Origin: Streptomyces pseudovenezuelae
GTDB taxonomy: Bacteria > Actinomycetota > Actinomycetes > Streptomycetales > Streptomycetaceae
DNA: 64,000 nucleotides
Direction: 5' to 3'
NCBI RefSeq assembly: GCF_029892565.1
Contig: NZ_JARXVH010000008.1
Span: forward strand, 1-64,000
Made by a program: the position numbers and the translations under genes. Under the pieces are notes generated by a model. It was not told the DNA's origin and did not search any database. It was given only the letters and a program-made list of their open reading frames with translations. Below, piece by piece: positions 1-8,130 of this stretch (its first letter is position 1; each line of letters begins with the position of its first letter).

Positions 1-3000
1 CCACCAACACCAACACATGCTCACCCGGCCCCACCACGAACAACCACGCCCGCACCGGCACCTCAACCGCAAGATCAAACGCATACCCAGCAGCCTTGAC
101 CACTTCTTCGGCCAGGTCCGACGGGCCGTCGGTCTCGCGTGTCGTGTTCGGTGTGGGGCCCGATACCGAGCCCGATAGGTCGGTGAGGGCCTGGAGGCGG
201 TCGTATGTCTCCTGGGTCTTCACGGCCTCGGTGACCGTCACGTCCCAGGACAGTTCGTCGAGGTCGAGCACCCGCTGGTAGGGCTCGCCGTCCTCGGCCG
301 GGAACACCGTGCGCAATGCCTCGTGCCGCTCCAGGACATCCCGCAGGGCGGACTTGAGCGCGTCCCGGTCCAGGGGTCCGGAAAGACCCAGTACGAGCGG
401 GGCGTTATACGTGGCGTTGGGTCCCTCCAACTGGCCGACGAACCACAGGCGTCGCTGCGCGAAGGACAGGGGTATGCGCTCCGGGCGCGCGCCGGCGATC
501 AGCGCGGGGCGGGAATCCTCGGCGCCTGCGAGCCGTGCGGCCAAGGAGGCCACGGTGGGGGCCTCGAACACGTCGGCGATCTGGACTTCGACACCCAGCA
601 GGGCCCTGACCCGGCTCACCAGGCGGGTCGCCAGCAGAGAGTGCCCACCCAGGTCGAAGAAGTCGTCGTCGACCCCGACGCGCTCCAGTCCCAGGATCTC
701 GGCGAAGGCGGCGCAGAGGATATCCTCCCGCGCCGTGGCTGGTGCCCGGCGCGTGCCGGTCGGGTAGGTGGGCCGTGGGAGCGCCCTGCGGTCGATCTTT
801 CCGTTGCTTGTCAGGGGGAAGGCGCCGAGTACAACGACGGCACTCGGCACCATGTATTCGGGGAGCCGTCCGGACGCGAACGTGCGCACGGCGGTGGGCA
901 GTTCGGCGATGCGGGCGCCGTCGGCCGCGACGACGTACGCCACCAGGCGCTTGTCTCCGGCGGGTTCCTCGTCGACTGTCACGATGGCCTGTTCGACGTC
1001 GGGGTGTGCGGTCACCACGGACTGCACCTCGCCGGGTTCGATCCGATAGCCGCGGATCTTCACTTGGTCGTCGGCCCGGCCGACGAAGGCCAGTTGGCCG
1101 TCGGCCGTCCATTTGACGCGGTCTCCGGTCTGGTACATGCGGGTACCGTCCGCGGCGAACGGGTCGGCGACGAACCGTTGTCCGCTCAGTGCCGGCCGCC
1201 CGAGGTAACCCCGGGCCACTCCGGTTCCGCCGACGTACAGGTCTCCGACGACTCCGGCCGGAACCGGAAGCAGCGCCTGGTCCAGTACGTACACCCGGGT
1301 GTTGGCGTTGGGTGTGCCGATGAAGGGCTCGTCGTGGGCGTGCAGGGCGCCGGTCATGGTGGCGCAGACCGTCACCTCGGTGGGGCCGTAGGCGTTGATG
1401 AACGTCCGGCCCGGGGCCCAGCGTGCCAGCAGGTCCTTGCCGAGTGCTTCGCCCGCGGAGATCAGGGTGGTCACGGAGGGAAGGTCTTCGGGAGCGAGTA
1501 CCGCGAGTACGGCCGGGGGCAGGGTCGCGTGGGTGACGCCGTGCCGGTTGAGCACGTCCACCAGGCCTGATCCGGGCAGCAGTTCCTCGGCGGGGGCCAC
1601 CACCAGCCGCGCGCCGGTGCCCAGTGCCATCAGCAGTTCCCAGGTGGCGGCGTCGAAGCCGACCGACGCGAACTGCAGCACCCTGGCACTCTCGTCGACG
1701 CCGCATCGCCGGGCCTGCACCGCGGCGAGGTTCACCGCGCCGGCGTGGGTGAGCATGACGGCCTTCGGTGTGCCCGTGGATCCGGAGGTGTAGATCACGT
1801 AGGCCAAGCCGTGCGACTTCAGGGCTACTTGGGGCGCCGTGACGGGTGCGGACGCGAGGGCGGCCTGTACGGGGGCGGAGTCCACGGCGAGTGTCAGGAC
1901 GCGCCTGACGGGGAGGTCGTCGAGGAGTTCCTCCTTGCCGAGCAGCATCGCGGCGCGGCTGTCGGCGAGCATGAAGCCGATGCGTTCGGCGGGCAGCGAG
2001 GTGTCGATCGGCAGGTAGGCCGCGCCGGCTTTGAGCACCGCGACCAGGGACACCACCAGGTCCACGCCGCGCTCCATGGCGACCGCCACCACGGACTCCG
2101 GTCCGACCCCGTGGGCCTTCAGGTGGTGTGCCAGGCGGTTGGCCCGCTCGTCGAGTTGTGCGTACGACAGCCGGAGTTCGTCGGATGCCACGGCCACGGC
2201 GTCCGGTGTCCGCGCCGCCTGGGCGGCGAAGAGTGCGGGGACCGTGGTGGCCGCGATGTCTGTGCCGGTCCCGTTCCATTCGAGCAGCACGCGCAGGCGC
2301 TCGCCGTGTTCCAGAAGGTCCACGCGGCCGACCGGGTCGGTGGGGGCGGCGGTGACGATCCAGTTCAGGATGTGCAGGAAGCGGCGGGCGATGTCCGTGG
2401 CCGCGGCGGGCTCGTGGACGTCGAGGTTGACGTCCACGTCGAGCTGTACGCCGGGTTCGCCAGGCCTGGTGTAGAGGTCGATGCGGGCGTTGTCGATCGG
2501 CCCGGTGGAGAGGTTGTGGCAGGTGATCCGGCAGTCACCGAACCGTTCGGGATAGTCGAAGGACATGACGTTGACGTGCAGGCCGCACAGCGTGTCGCCC
2601 TTCGCGTGCTTCAGGTCTCGGAGGGTGTTCTCGTAGCGGTACCGCTGCTGGCGCCAGCCCTCGCGGACGGTGCCGGTGGCCTGTCGGATCACGTCCGCGA
2701 GGGTGGTCTCCCGGTCGAACCGGACGCGTACCGGCATGTTGTTGGCGGTCATGCCGGGAATGCCGAGGGCTCGCTCGCCGAGCCGGCCGGCCACCGGGAG
2801 GCCGATGGTGACGTCCTGGTCTCCGGTGACACGGTGCTGGTGAATGGCCGCCGCGGTGATCACCAGGCCCGCGAGGCTGGTCCTCAACTGCCGTGCGGCG
2901 GCCTCGAGTTCGGTGACCTGTTCGGCGGCGATACGGTCCCGATGGCGCACCAGGGTGTCGGCCAGGCGCCCCCCTGTGGGGCCGCCGGCTCCGTCCGTGT

Positions 3001-3625
3001 CCGCGAGGTCGGACAGGGTGTCGAGCCAGTATGCGCGGTCGAGCGCGAAGTCGGGTGAGTCCTGGTAGGCGCGGTCCGCAGCCAGCAGTACGGACAGGGG
3101 CTCCAGTGGCCGGCCCTCGGGGGCTCGGCCGGTCAGGAGTGCGTCGTAGAGCCGGCCGACCCGGCTGGCGATGGGGCCCGCGGCCGGGCCGTCGACGATG
3201 AGGTGGTGGTAGCGCTGGTACCAGAAGTGGTGCTCGGGGCCGAGCTTGAGCAGGGCGAAGGCGAACAGCGGCCCGTCCGTGAGGAGGGCGGGGCGGCGGA
3301 ACTCCGCCCGCATCCATTCCTGGGCGGCCGCGTCCGGGTCCGGCTCGGCGCTGACGTCGATGACATGGACCGGATAGCCGTCGTGCGGGTCGGCGACGTA
3401 CTGCATGGGGGTGCCGTCGACCACCCGGAAGCGCAGCCGGAGGCTGTCCGCCTCGTCGACGGTGCGCCGCAGGGCCTCCACGAAGAGCTCGACGTTCAGA
3501 TCGCCATTGATCTCCAGATACTCGGCGACGTTGTAGATCGGGTTTTCGGGCGCGAGTTGCTGCGCCTGCCAGATCTCCAACTGGCCAGCCATCAGATGCT
3601 GGATCTCTCGGTCGATAGCAGCCAT
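1..3625 (-). CDS. Nonribosomal peptide synthetase, N-terminal part (C-A-T-C...), runs off left edge
   Basis: This is the N-terminal ~1,208 residues of an NRPS, read on the minus strand from ATG at 3623-3625; no stop occurs before the window edge. An N-terminal condensation domain (about 1-440) has HHLIVDG as its HHxxxDG motif, and its start (GQLEIWQAQQLAPENPIYN) resembles first-module C domains of EntF-type enzymes. An adenylation domain (about 460-960) follows, with YTSGSTGTPK, NAYGPTE and TGDRVKW. Lining residues read D-A-W-T-I-A-A-V-C, one conservative change from the GrsA Phe code, so Phe is the likely substrate. A carrier domain (DLGGHSLL) leads straight into a second C domain (SFAQRRLWF), with no epimerase between. 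An N-terminal C domain means this protein receives an acyl or peptidyl donor, possibly the acyl group made by the KAS/ACP operon. Substrate assignment is inference. Confidence 0.93.
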   Translation of the reverse strand, partial: MAAIDREIQHLMAGQLEIWQAQQLAPENPIYNVAEYLEINGDLNVELFVEALRRTVDEADSLRLRFRVVDGTPMQYVADPHDGYPVHVIDVSAEPDPDAAAQEWMRAEFRRPALLTDGPLFAFALLKLGPEHHFWYQRYHHLIVDGPAAGPIASRVGRLYDALLTGRAPEGRPLEPLSVLLAADRAYQDSPDFALDRAYWLDTLSDLADTDGAGGPTGGRLADTLVRHRDRIAAEQVTELEAAARQLRTSLAGLVITAAAIHQHRVTGDQDVTIGLPVAGRLGERALGIPGMTANNMPVRVRFDRETTLADVIRQATGTVREGWRQQRYRYENTLRDLKHAKGDTLCGLHVNVMSFDYPERFGDCRITCHNLSTGPIDNARIDLYTRPGEPGVQLDVDVNLDVHEPAAATDIARRFLHILNWIVTAAPTDPVGRVDLLEHGERLRVLLEWNGTGTDIAATTVPALFAAQAARTPDAVAVASDELRLSYAQLDERANRLAHHLKAHGVGPESVVAVAMERGVDLVVSLVAVLKAGAAYLPIDTSLPAERIGFMLADSRAAMLLGKEELLDDLPVRRVLTLAVDSAPVQAALASAPVTAPQVALKSHGLAYVIYTSGSTGTPKAVMLTHAGAVNLAAVQARRCGVDESARVLQFASVGFDAATWELLMALGTGARLVVAPAEELLPGSGLVDVLNRHGVTHATLPPAVLAVLAPEDLPSVTTLISAGEALGKDLLARWAPGRTFINAYGPTEVTVCATMTGALHAHDEPFIGTPNANTRVYVLDQALLPVPAGVVGDLYVGGTGVARGYLGRPALSGQRFVADPFAADGTRMYQTGDRVKWTADGQLAFVGRADDQVKIRGYRIEPGEVQSVVTAHPDVEQAIVTVDEEPAGDKRLVAYVVAADGARIAELPTAVRTFASGRLPEYMVPSAVVVLGAFPLTSNGKIDRRALPRPTYPTGTRRAPATAREDILCAAFAEILGLERVGVDDDFFDLGGHSLLATRLVSRVRALLGVEVQIADVFEAPTVASLAARLAGAEDSRPALIAGARPERIPLSFAQRRLWFVGQLEGPNATYNAPLVLGLSGPLDRDALKSALRDVLERHEALRTVFPAEDGEPYQRVLDLDELSWDVTVTEAVKTQETYDRLQALTDLSGSVSGPTPNTTRETDGPSDLAEEVVKAAGYAFDLAVEVPVRAWLFVVGPGEHVLVLV

Positions 3626-3695
3626 TCCCGTCCACCCCAAGTATTCCGGCACGCCTATTGACAAACGCAGGTCAGCCGCCGTTCAGGCATGCTGA

Positions 3696-3729
3696 AAGGC
3701 GCCCAGTTCCAGTGAGAGAACTGCGCCTT
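3696..3729. other. Inverted repeat in the leader upstream of the NRPS gene
   Basis: AAGGCGC-CC-AGTTC pairs with GAACTGCGCCTT across an 8-nt loop, with a two-base bulge. It lies 71-104 bases upstream of the NRPS start, inside the mbtH-NRPS intergenic region. It could be a 5'-leader hairpin or a weak terminator. No U-tract is visible. Confidence 0.35.
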
Positions 3730-3789
3730 GGCAATTGGAAGTCCATGGAGCGCGGACAGCGCCCCGGCAGTGTGTCAAGCAGGATCGCC

Positions 3790-3827
3790 GCCGCTCGGCG
3801 GACCCGAAAGAGGGATCGCCGAGCGGC
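3790..3827 (-). terminator. Hairpin directly after mbtH
   Basis: GCCGCTCGGCG and CGCCGAGCGGC form a perfect 11-bp stem with a 16-nt loop. It begins only 7 bases past the mbtH stop codon and lies between mbtH and the NRPS gene. It may end or attenuate the mbtH transcript, so that less RNA reaches the very long NRPS gene. Confidence 0.55.
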
Positions 3828-3833
3828 AGCGGT

Positions 3834-4043
3834 TCACTTCCCCATGGCCTCGATCAGGCTCTTGGGTCGCATGTCGGTCCAGGACTTCTCGATGTAGTCG
3901 AGGCACTCCTGCCGTCCGGCCTCGCCGAATACGGTCTTCCAGCCGTCGGGCACATCGACGAAGACCGGCCAGAGCGAGTGCTGTCCTTCGTCGTTGACCA
4001 GGACCAAGTAGATGCCATCCGGGTCGTCGAACGGATTAGTCAC
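3834..4043 (-). CDS. MbtH-like NRPS accessory protein
   Basis: This 69-residue protein starts with GTG at 4041-4043. It matches the MbtH family over its full length: NPFDDPDG near the start, the central SLWPVFVDVPDGW block with the conserved Trp residues, and a C-terminal DIEK-like helix with WTDMRP. MbtH proteins bind adenylation domains and support their folding and activity, which fits its place 208 bases upstream of the NRPS on the same strand. A hairpin separates the two genes. Its promoter lies in the divergent region shared with the ketosynthase III gene, which carries a StrR-type box. Confidence 0.95.
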   Translation of the reverse strand: MTNPFDDPDGIYLVLVNDEGQHSLWPVFVDVPDGWKTVFGEAGRQECLDYIEKSWTDMRPKSLIEAMGK

Positions 4044-4152
4044 GACGCCGTCCCTTCCTGGGTGAATTGAATCGGGCAGCCATGGGTCTGCCCCGATGAA
4101 CGATGGTCCGAGCCCTGAGGCTAATCAATCCCCGGCGATCACCACACCCGCC

Positions 4153-4181
4153 GTTCAACTGCGTCGCCGCACCAGTTGAAC
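4153..4181. promoter_or_regulatory. StrR-type operator, copy 1 (perfect)
   Basis: GTTCAACTG, an 11-base spacer, then CAGTTGAAC form a perfect 9+9 inverted repeat. Arm length and spacing match the published StrR operator type (GTTCGActG-N11-CagTcGAAC). It lies in the 426-base divergent region between mbtH (start 4043) and the ketosynthase III gene (start 4470). Two further copies occur at 9479 and 20643. The rest of 4044-4469 shows nothing else I can support. Binding by the regulator at 8131-9195 is inference. Confidence 0.85.
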
Positions 4182-4469
4182 AAGGCTCCGGTGCGGGACG
4201 GGTCCGGTGACGGCGGCTCCTGGCTCCTATGGTCGGAAGGTGCGGGCGGGCGTGAACCGTTGCGGTGAAGGGCAGTTGACGCCTGCCGTGAGGTGCGGTG
4301 CCGGCGGGTCGCGGGCCGCCTCGCCGCCGGGCGCTCCGACGGCCGGATGCCTGAAGTCGGCCGCGGTTGTGCCGTGTTCTCGACCTGGATACGGTCGCCG
4401 GACGAAGAATTCATGGGGAATGCGATGGCGTCTGCTGTGCCGACAGTCGGTACTCAAAGGAGCGGCGGG

Positions 4470-5471
4470 ATGCAGGTACCGGGCATGAGCGCAGCCGTGG
4501 TCGCCGGATTGGGCACCTGTTTACCTTCCACAAAGGTTGACAACGCGTCGCTGCCGGATGACCTGGACACCAGTGACGAATGGATTCGCACCCGGACGGG
4601 AATATCCGCGCGCCGTCGGACCGCCCCTGATGTCTCCGTGAACGATCTGGCCTGTGCGGCCGCCGCCAATGCGATGAGTTCGGCGGGGACCGGCACGGTA
4701 GGGGCCCTCATTCTTGCCACCACGACACCGGAACGTCCTTGTCCGCCTGCCGCGCCCGAGATCGCGTACCGCATGGGGCAGGGAAGGATTCCCGCATTCG
4801 ATGTGTCAGCCGTCTGCAGTGGATTCCTGTACGCCGCCGCGGCGGCCGGAGGTCTGATCACGGCCGGCATCGTGGACAGTGTTCTGGTGGTCGCGGCCGA
4901 AACCTATTCCCGCATCGTCGACCCCCTCGACCGGTCCACGGCCGTGCTCTTCGGAGACGGTGCGGGGGCCGTGCTGCTGCGCCGCGGCTCCCCAGCCGAG
5001 CAGGGCGCGTTGCTCGCGTTCGACCTCGGCAGCGACGGCTCCGGCGCGGAGCTCATCCGTGTTCCCGGCACGCGCGAACAGCCGACCGGCGAGCGCTGGT
5101 TCTCGATGGCGGGACGGAAGGTGTATCTCCAGGCGGTCGAGCAGATGACGAACTCGGCCCTGCGGGTGATGAAGGACTGCGCCTGGAGCCCCGAGACGCT
5201 CGACCTGCTCGTACCGCATCAGGCGAACGCCCGCATAGTCGAGGCGGTGGCGAAGCGACTCGGCCTGCCACCCGAGCGCGCGGTCTGCGCCCTAGCCGAG
5301 GTGGGCAACACGGCGGCCGCCTCCATCCCGCTGGCCCTGGCCGAGGCGATGGCCGCCCATGAACTCGAGCCCGGTGACCGGACCGTACTGACCGCCTTCG
5401 GCGGCGGCCTCACCTGGGCATCGGCCGCGTTGGTCTGGCCGCGGCTGACAGCTGTCCATTCAGAGATCTGA
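4470..5471 (+). CDS. Beta-ketoacyl-ACP synthase III (FabH-like)
   Basis: This 333-residue thiolase-fold condensing enzyme has the KAS III triad: Cys116 in SAVCSGF, His250 in PHQANARI and Asn280 in EVGNTAAASIP. KAS III enzymes start acyl chains by condensing an acyl-CoA with malonyl-ACP. The partner here should be the discrete ACP encoded next. Start chosen at ATG 4470 because AAAGGAG lies 7 bases upstream; upstream in-frame ATGs have no such site. Codon 18 (4521-4523) is TTA, the codon read only by the bldA tRNA, so translation is probably delayed until differentiation. It is the first gene of the KASIII-ACP-KASII-monooxygenase unit. A role in building an acyl starter for the NRPS is inference. 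Confidence 0.93.
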   Translation: MQVPGMSAAVVAGLGTCLPSTKVDNASLPDDLDTSDEWIRTRTGISARRRTAPDVSVNDLACAAAANAMSSAGTGTVGALILATTTPERPCPPAAPEIAYRMGQGRIPAFDVSAVCSGFLYAAAAAGGLITAGIVDSVLVVAAETYSRIVDPLDRSTAVLFGDGAGAVLLRRGSPAEQGALLAFDLGSDGSGAELIRVPGTREQPTGERWFSMAGRKVYLQAVEQMTNSALRVMKDCAWSPETLDLLVPHQANARIVEAVAKRLGLPPERAVCALAEVGNTAAASIPLALAEAMAAHELEPGDRTVLTAFGGGLTWASAALVWPRLTAVHSEI

Positions 5472-5489
5472 GTGAGAAGGGAATGCAGC

Positions 5490-5726
5490 ATGTATGTCAC
5501 GTACCTCACCACCATCCTGAACACCGTCTACAAGGTTCCCGGCACCATCGACCCAGAGAACTCGTTCATGGAACTGGGGGTGGATTCCCTCTCCCTCGCG
5601 GAGCTCGGCGCGCATCTTGAGGACGAGCTGGGTGTGACGGTCGACGAGGAGGATCTGAGCGCCGTCACCACCGTGTCCGGGCTGGCCGTCCTTCTGGAAT
5701 CCCGAGGCGCGGTCATCCCCGCATGA
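5490..5726 (+). CDS. Discrete acyl carrier protein
   Basis: This 78-residue acidic protein has the carrier motif ELGVDSLSLAEL, with Ser33 as the phosphopantetheine site. Start chosen at ATG 5490, behind GAAGGGA; a GTG further upstream overlaps the end of the preceding gene. Its stop overlaps the next ATG in an ATGA arrangement (5723-5726), so it is translationally coupled to the FabF-type ketosynthase. It probably carries the growing acyl chain made by the two flanking ketosynthases and hands it to an NRPS C domain. No ketoreductase, dehydratase or enoylreductase is encoded beside it, so housekeeping FAS enzymes or genes outside the window would have to supply those steps. Confidence 0.92.
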   Translation: MYVTYLTTILNTVYKVPGTIDPENSFMELGVDSLSLAELGAHLEDELGVTVDEEDLSAVTTVSGLAVLLESRGAVIPA

Positions 5727-6961
5727 AATCCAGGGGACTTCGGCGCCCGGAGGTGGTGATCACCGGGCTCGGGATGGTCACTCCGGCCGGGGTCGGCACG
5801 GGCCAGGCCTGGAAGACGGTCTGCGCCGGGCTGCCGACGGCCGCCGCGGACCCGCGACTTGAGGGCATGGCCGTCGATTTCAGTTGCGCCGTGCGGGAGT
5901 TCGACGCGGACGGGTTGCTGGGTGCCGAGGCGCGCCGGATGGATCCCTTCACGCAGTACGCGACGGCCGCGGCCCGCGAGGCCGTCTTTGACGCCGCACC
6001 GGCGGCCGGGGACTGGGACCCGGCCAGGGTCGGCGTGCTCATGGGCACGGCGCTCGGTGGGCACGCCACCTGGCAGGAGCAGGGAGCGCGGTTGCGGGAC
6101 AGGGGGCCGCGCGCGGTCAACCCGCTGACCGTGCCGAAGGCCATCGGCAATATCGCCGCGGCCAACGTGGCCATGGAACTCGGCCTGCACGGCCCCGCTC
6201 TGAGCCTGTCCACCGCGTGCGCGTCGGGCACCACGGCGCTGGGCTTCGCCCTCGACCTGCTGCGCGCCGGCCGCTGCGACGTCGTCCTGGCGGGCGGCAC
6301 CGAAGCCGGTGTCTCGCCGCTCATGTCCACCGGGTTCGACCGGCTCAAGGCTCTGTCCCGGCGTCGTGACGAACCCGCGGTCGCGTCCCGGCCGTTCGAC
6401 CGGCAGCGCGACGGTTTCGTGCTGGGAGAGGGCGCCGCCGTTCTCGTACTGGAGCGCGCCGTGGACGTGAGGGCGCGCGGCCGGCACGCCTACGCGAGGC
6501 TGCTCGGCTACGGCGAATCCTCGGACGCGCACCACCTCACGGCACCGCATCCCGACGGGCTGGGCGCTCAACTCGCGTTGCGGCAGGCCCTGGAGGACGC
6601 GGAGATCGGCCCGTCGGACATCGCGTTCATCAACGCTCACGCGACCAGCACCCCCCAGGGCGATGCCATCGAAGCGCGGCTCGTCGAGCAGGTCTTCGGG
6701 AACGCTACACCGGTCACCTCCGTCAAGGGCGTGACCGGACACATGCTGGGTGCCGCGGGAGCCGTCGAGGCCGCGTTCACCGCTCTCTCGGTCGAACAGG
6801 GAATCATCCCGCCCACCGCGAACTTCGGCGAGCGGGATCCCGGCACTCCCGAGATCGACATCGTGCACGGTGCGCCCAGACATACGCCCGTAGGTGCGGC
6901 CGTCAGCAATTCCTTCGGTTTCGGCGGCCACAACGCGGTCGTCGTCCTCGGCACAGTCTGA
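5723..6961 (+). CDS. Beta-ketoacyl-ACP synthase II (FabF-like)
   Basis: This 412-residue KAS I/II-type condensing enzyme has an intact Cys-His-His triad: Cys166 in STACASGTT, His306 in NAHATSTPQGD and His340 in VTGHMLGAAG. It ends with the family Gly-rich SNSFGFGGHNA segment. These enzymes elongate ACP-bound chains with malonyl-ACP. The cysteine is present, so it is not a chain-length factor. It overlaps the ACP gene by four bases. The FabH-ACP-FabF trio recalls the fatty-acid genes of the calcium-dependent antibiotic cluster, which make a short acyl tail; that parallel is from family knowledge, not shown here. Confidence 0.94.
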   Translation: MKSRGLRRPEVVITGLGMVTPAGVGTGQAWKTVCAGLPTAAADPRLEGMAVDFSCAVREFDADGLLGAEARRMDPFTQYATAAAREAVFDAAPAAGDWDPARVGVLMGTALGGHATWQEQGARLRDRGPRAVNPLTVPKAIGNIAAANVAMELGLHGPALSLSTACASGTTALGFALDLLRAGRCDVVLAGGTEAGVSPLMSTGFDRLKALSRRRDEPAVASRPFDRQRDGFVLGEGAAVLVLERAVDVRARGRHAYARLLGYGESSDAHHLTAPHPDGLGAQLALRQALEDAEIGPSDIAFINAHATSTPQGDAIEARLVEQVFGNATPVTSVKGVTGHMLGAAGAVEAAFTALSVEQGIIPPTANFGERDPGTPEIDIVHGAPRHTPVGAAVSNSFGFGGHNAVVVLGTV

Positions 6962-6977
6962 GCGAGATGGGGTTTCC

Positions 6978-8015
6978 GTGGATTTCAGCCTGCTGTATTT
7001 CGCCAACCGTGAGGTCGTAGACCCGCCGCAGGAGTACGAACTGCTGCTGGAAACAGCCGGATTCGCCGACGAGCACGACTTCAAGGCTCTCTGGATTCCG
7101 GAGCGGCACTTCCATCCCTTCGGTGGCGCGTATCCGAATCCGGCGCTCGCCGCGGCGGCGCTCGCCACCAGGACCCGGCGCATCCGGCTCCGGGCGGGCA
7201 GCGTCGTCCTTCCGCTGCGCGACCCGCTGACCGTGGTCGAGGACTGGTCGTTCGTGGACAACCTCTCCTACGGGCGTGTCGATCTGGCGATGGCCACCGG
7301 GTGGAACCCCAACGACTTCGTGCTGGCTCCCGACCGGTACGCGGACCGTCGGCAGTACACGCTGGACACGATCGAGGAGATCAAGAGCCTGTGGGCCGGC
7401 AAGCGGCTGTCGCGGCGCAACGGCGAGGGCGAGCTGGTCGAAACACTGACGTACCCACGGCCCGTCCAGCCGGAGCCGGACATCTGGCTCACCTGTACGT
7501 CGAATCCCGAGTCCTTCGCCCAGGCCGGAGCGCGGGGACTCAACGTCCTGACGGCGCTGCTGTTCCAGAGCACGGACGAACTGACCGAGAAGATCAAGCG
7601 TTATCGTGCCGCCCGCGAGGAGCACGGCCACGATCCCGCGGCGGGCACCGTGACCCTCATGCTGCACACGTTCGTGGGAGAGAGCGACCGGGCGGTGCGC
7701 GACACGGTCCGTGCCCCGTTCGGCGAGTATCTGCTCTCGTCCATCGATCTGTGGAAGAGGCAGTGGAGCGAGCTCCAGCAGGCCGATCCCGAACGGCTGG
7801 CCCAGCTGGCCTTCCAACGCTACTTCCACGCCGCGGCCCTGTTCGGATCGGTCGACAAGTGCACGGCCTTCGCACGCGCCCTCGGGGCGGCCGGTGTGGA
7901 CGAGATCGCCTCGCTCGTCGATTTCGGAGTCGACGGTCAGAAGGTGCTCGCCGCACTCCCCCACCTCGACGAGGTACGGCGGCGGGTGCAGGAGGGCGAG
8001 GCCACGGCCGCGTAG
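6978..8015 (+). CDS. LLM-class flavin-dependent monooxygenase (MupA/Atu3671-like)
   Basis: This 345-residue protein of the luciferase-like fold carries the signatures of the natural-product subgroup often linked to PKS/NRPS lines: LLYFANRE at the start, WIPERHFHPFGG, TRTRRIRLRAGSVVLP, and ATGWNPNDFVL. Members use reduced FMN and O2. Known examples act on carrier-bound intermediates or as domains inside synthases. Start GTG 6978 follows GAGATGGGG and lies 17 bases after the ketosynthase stop, so it belongs to the same operon. Its substrate is not evident; oxidation of the ACP-bound starter or of an NRPS-bound residue are both possible. A strong hairpin follows. Confidence 0.9.
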   Translation: MDFSLLYFANREVVDPPQEYELLLETAGFADEHDFKALWIPERHFHPFGGAYPNPALAAAALATRTRRIRLRAGSVVLPLRDPLTVVEDWSFVDNLSYGRVDLAMATGWNPNDFVLAPDRYADRRQYTLDTIEEIKSLWAGKRLSRRNGEGELVETLTYPRPVQPEPDIWLTCTSNPESFAQAGARGLNVLTALLFQSTDELTEKIKRYRAAREEHGHDPAAGTVTLMLHTFVGESDRAVRDTVRAPFGEYLLSSIDLWKRQWSELQQADPERLAQLAFQRYFHAAALFGSVDKCTAFARALGAAGVDEIASLVDFGVDGQKVLAALPHLDEVRRRVQEGEATAA

Positions 8016-8056
8016 CCACGGTACGGCTGCCGCTGCTCCTTCAGGCCTCGGAATCG

Positions 8057-8099
8057 GGTGAGCACCCCGGCGCACGTGCTGTGCGGCGGGGTGCTCACC
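8057..8099. terminator. Bidirectional terminator between monooxygenase and regulator
   Basis: GGTGAGCACCCCG and CGGGGTGCTCACC form a perfect 13-bp GC-rich stem around a 17-nt loop. It sits between two convergent genes, the monooxygenase (ends 8015) and the regulator (ends 8131), so it can serve both. Confidence 0.85.
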
Positions 8100-8130
8100 G
8101 ATCGGAGTCCCTAGGGCTGCGCGTCCCCTC

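Noticed and set aside
323..3058. Long plus-strand open frames (for example 323-1570 and 1745-3058)
   Set aside because: They are antisense shadows of the NRPS: the minus strand there encodes unbroken C, A and T motifs with proper codon bias, while these frames have none.
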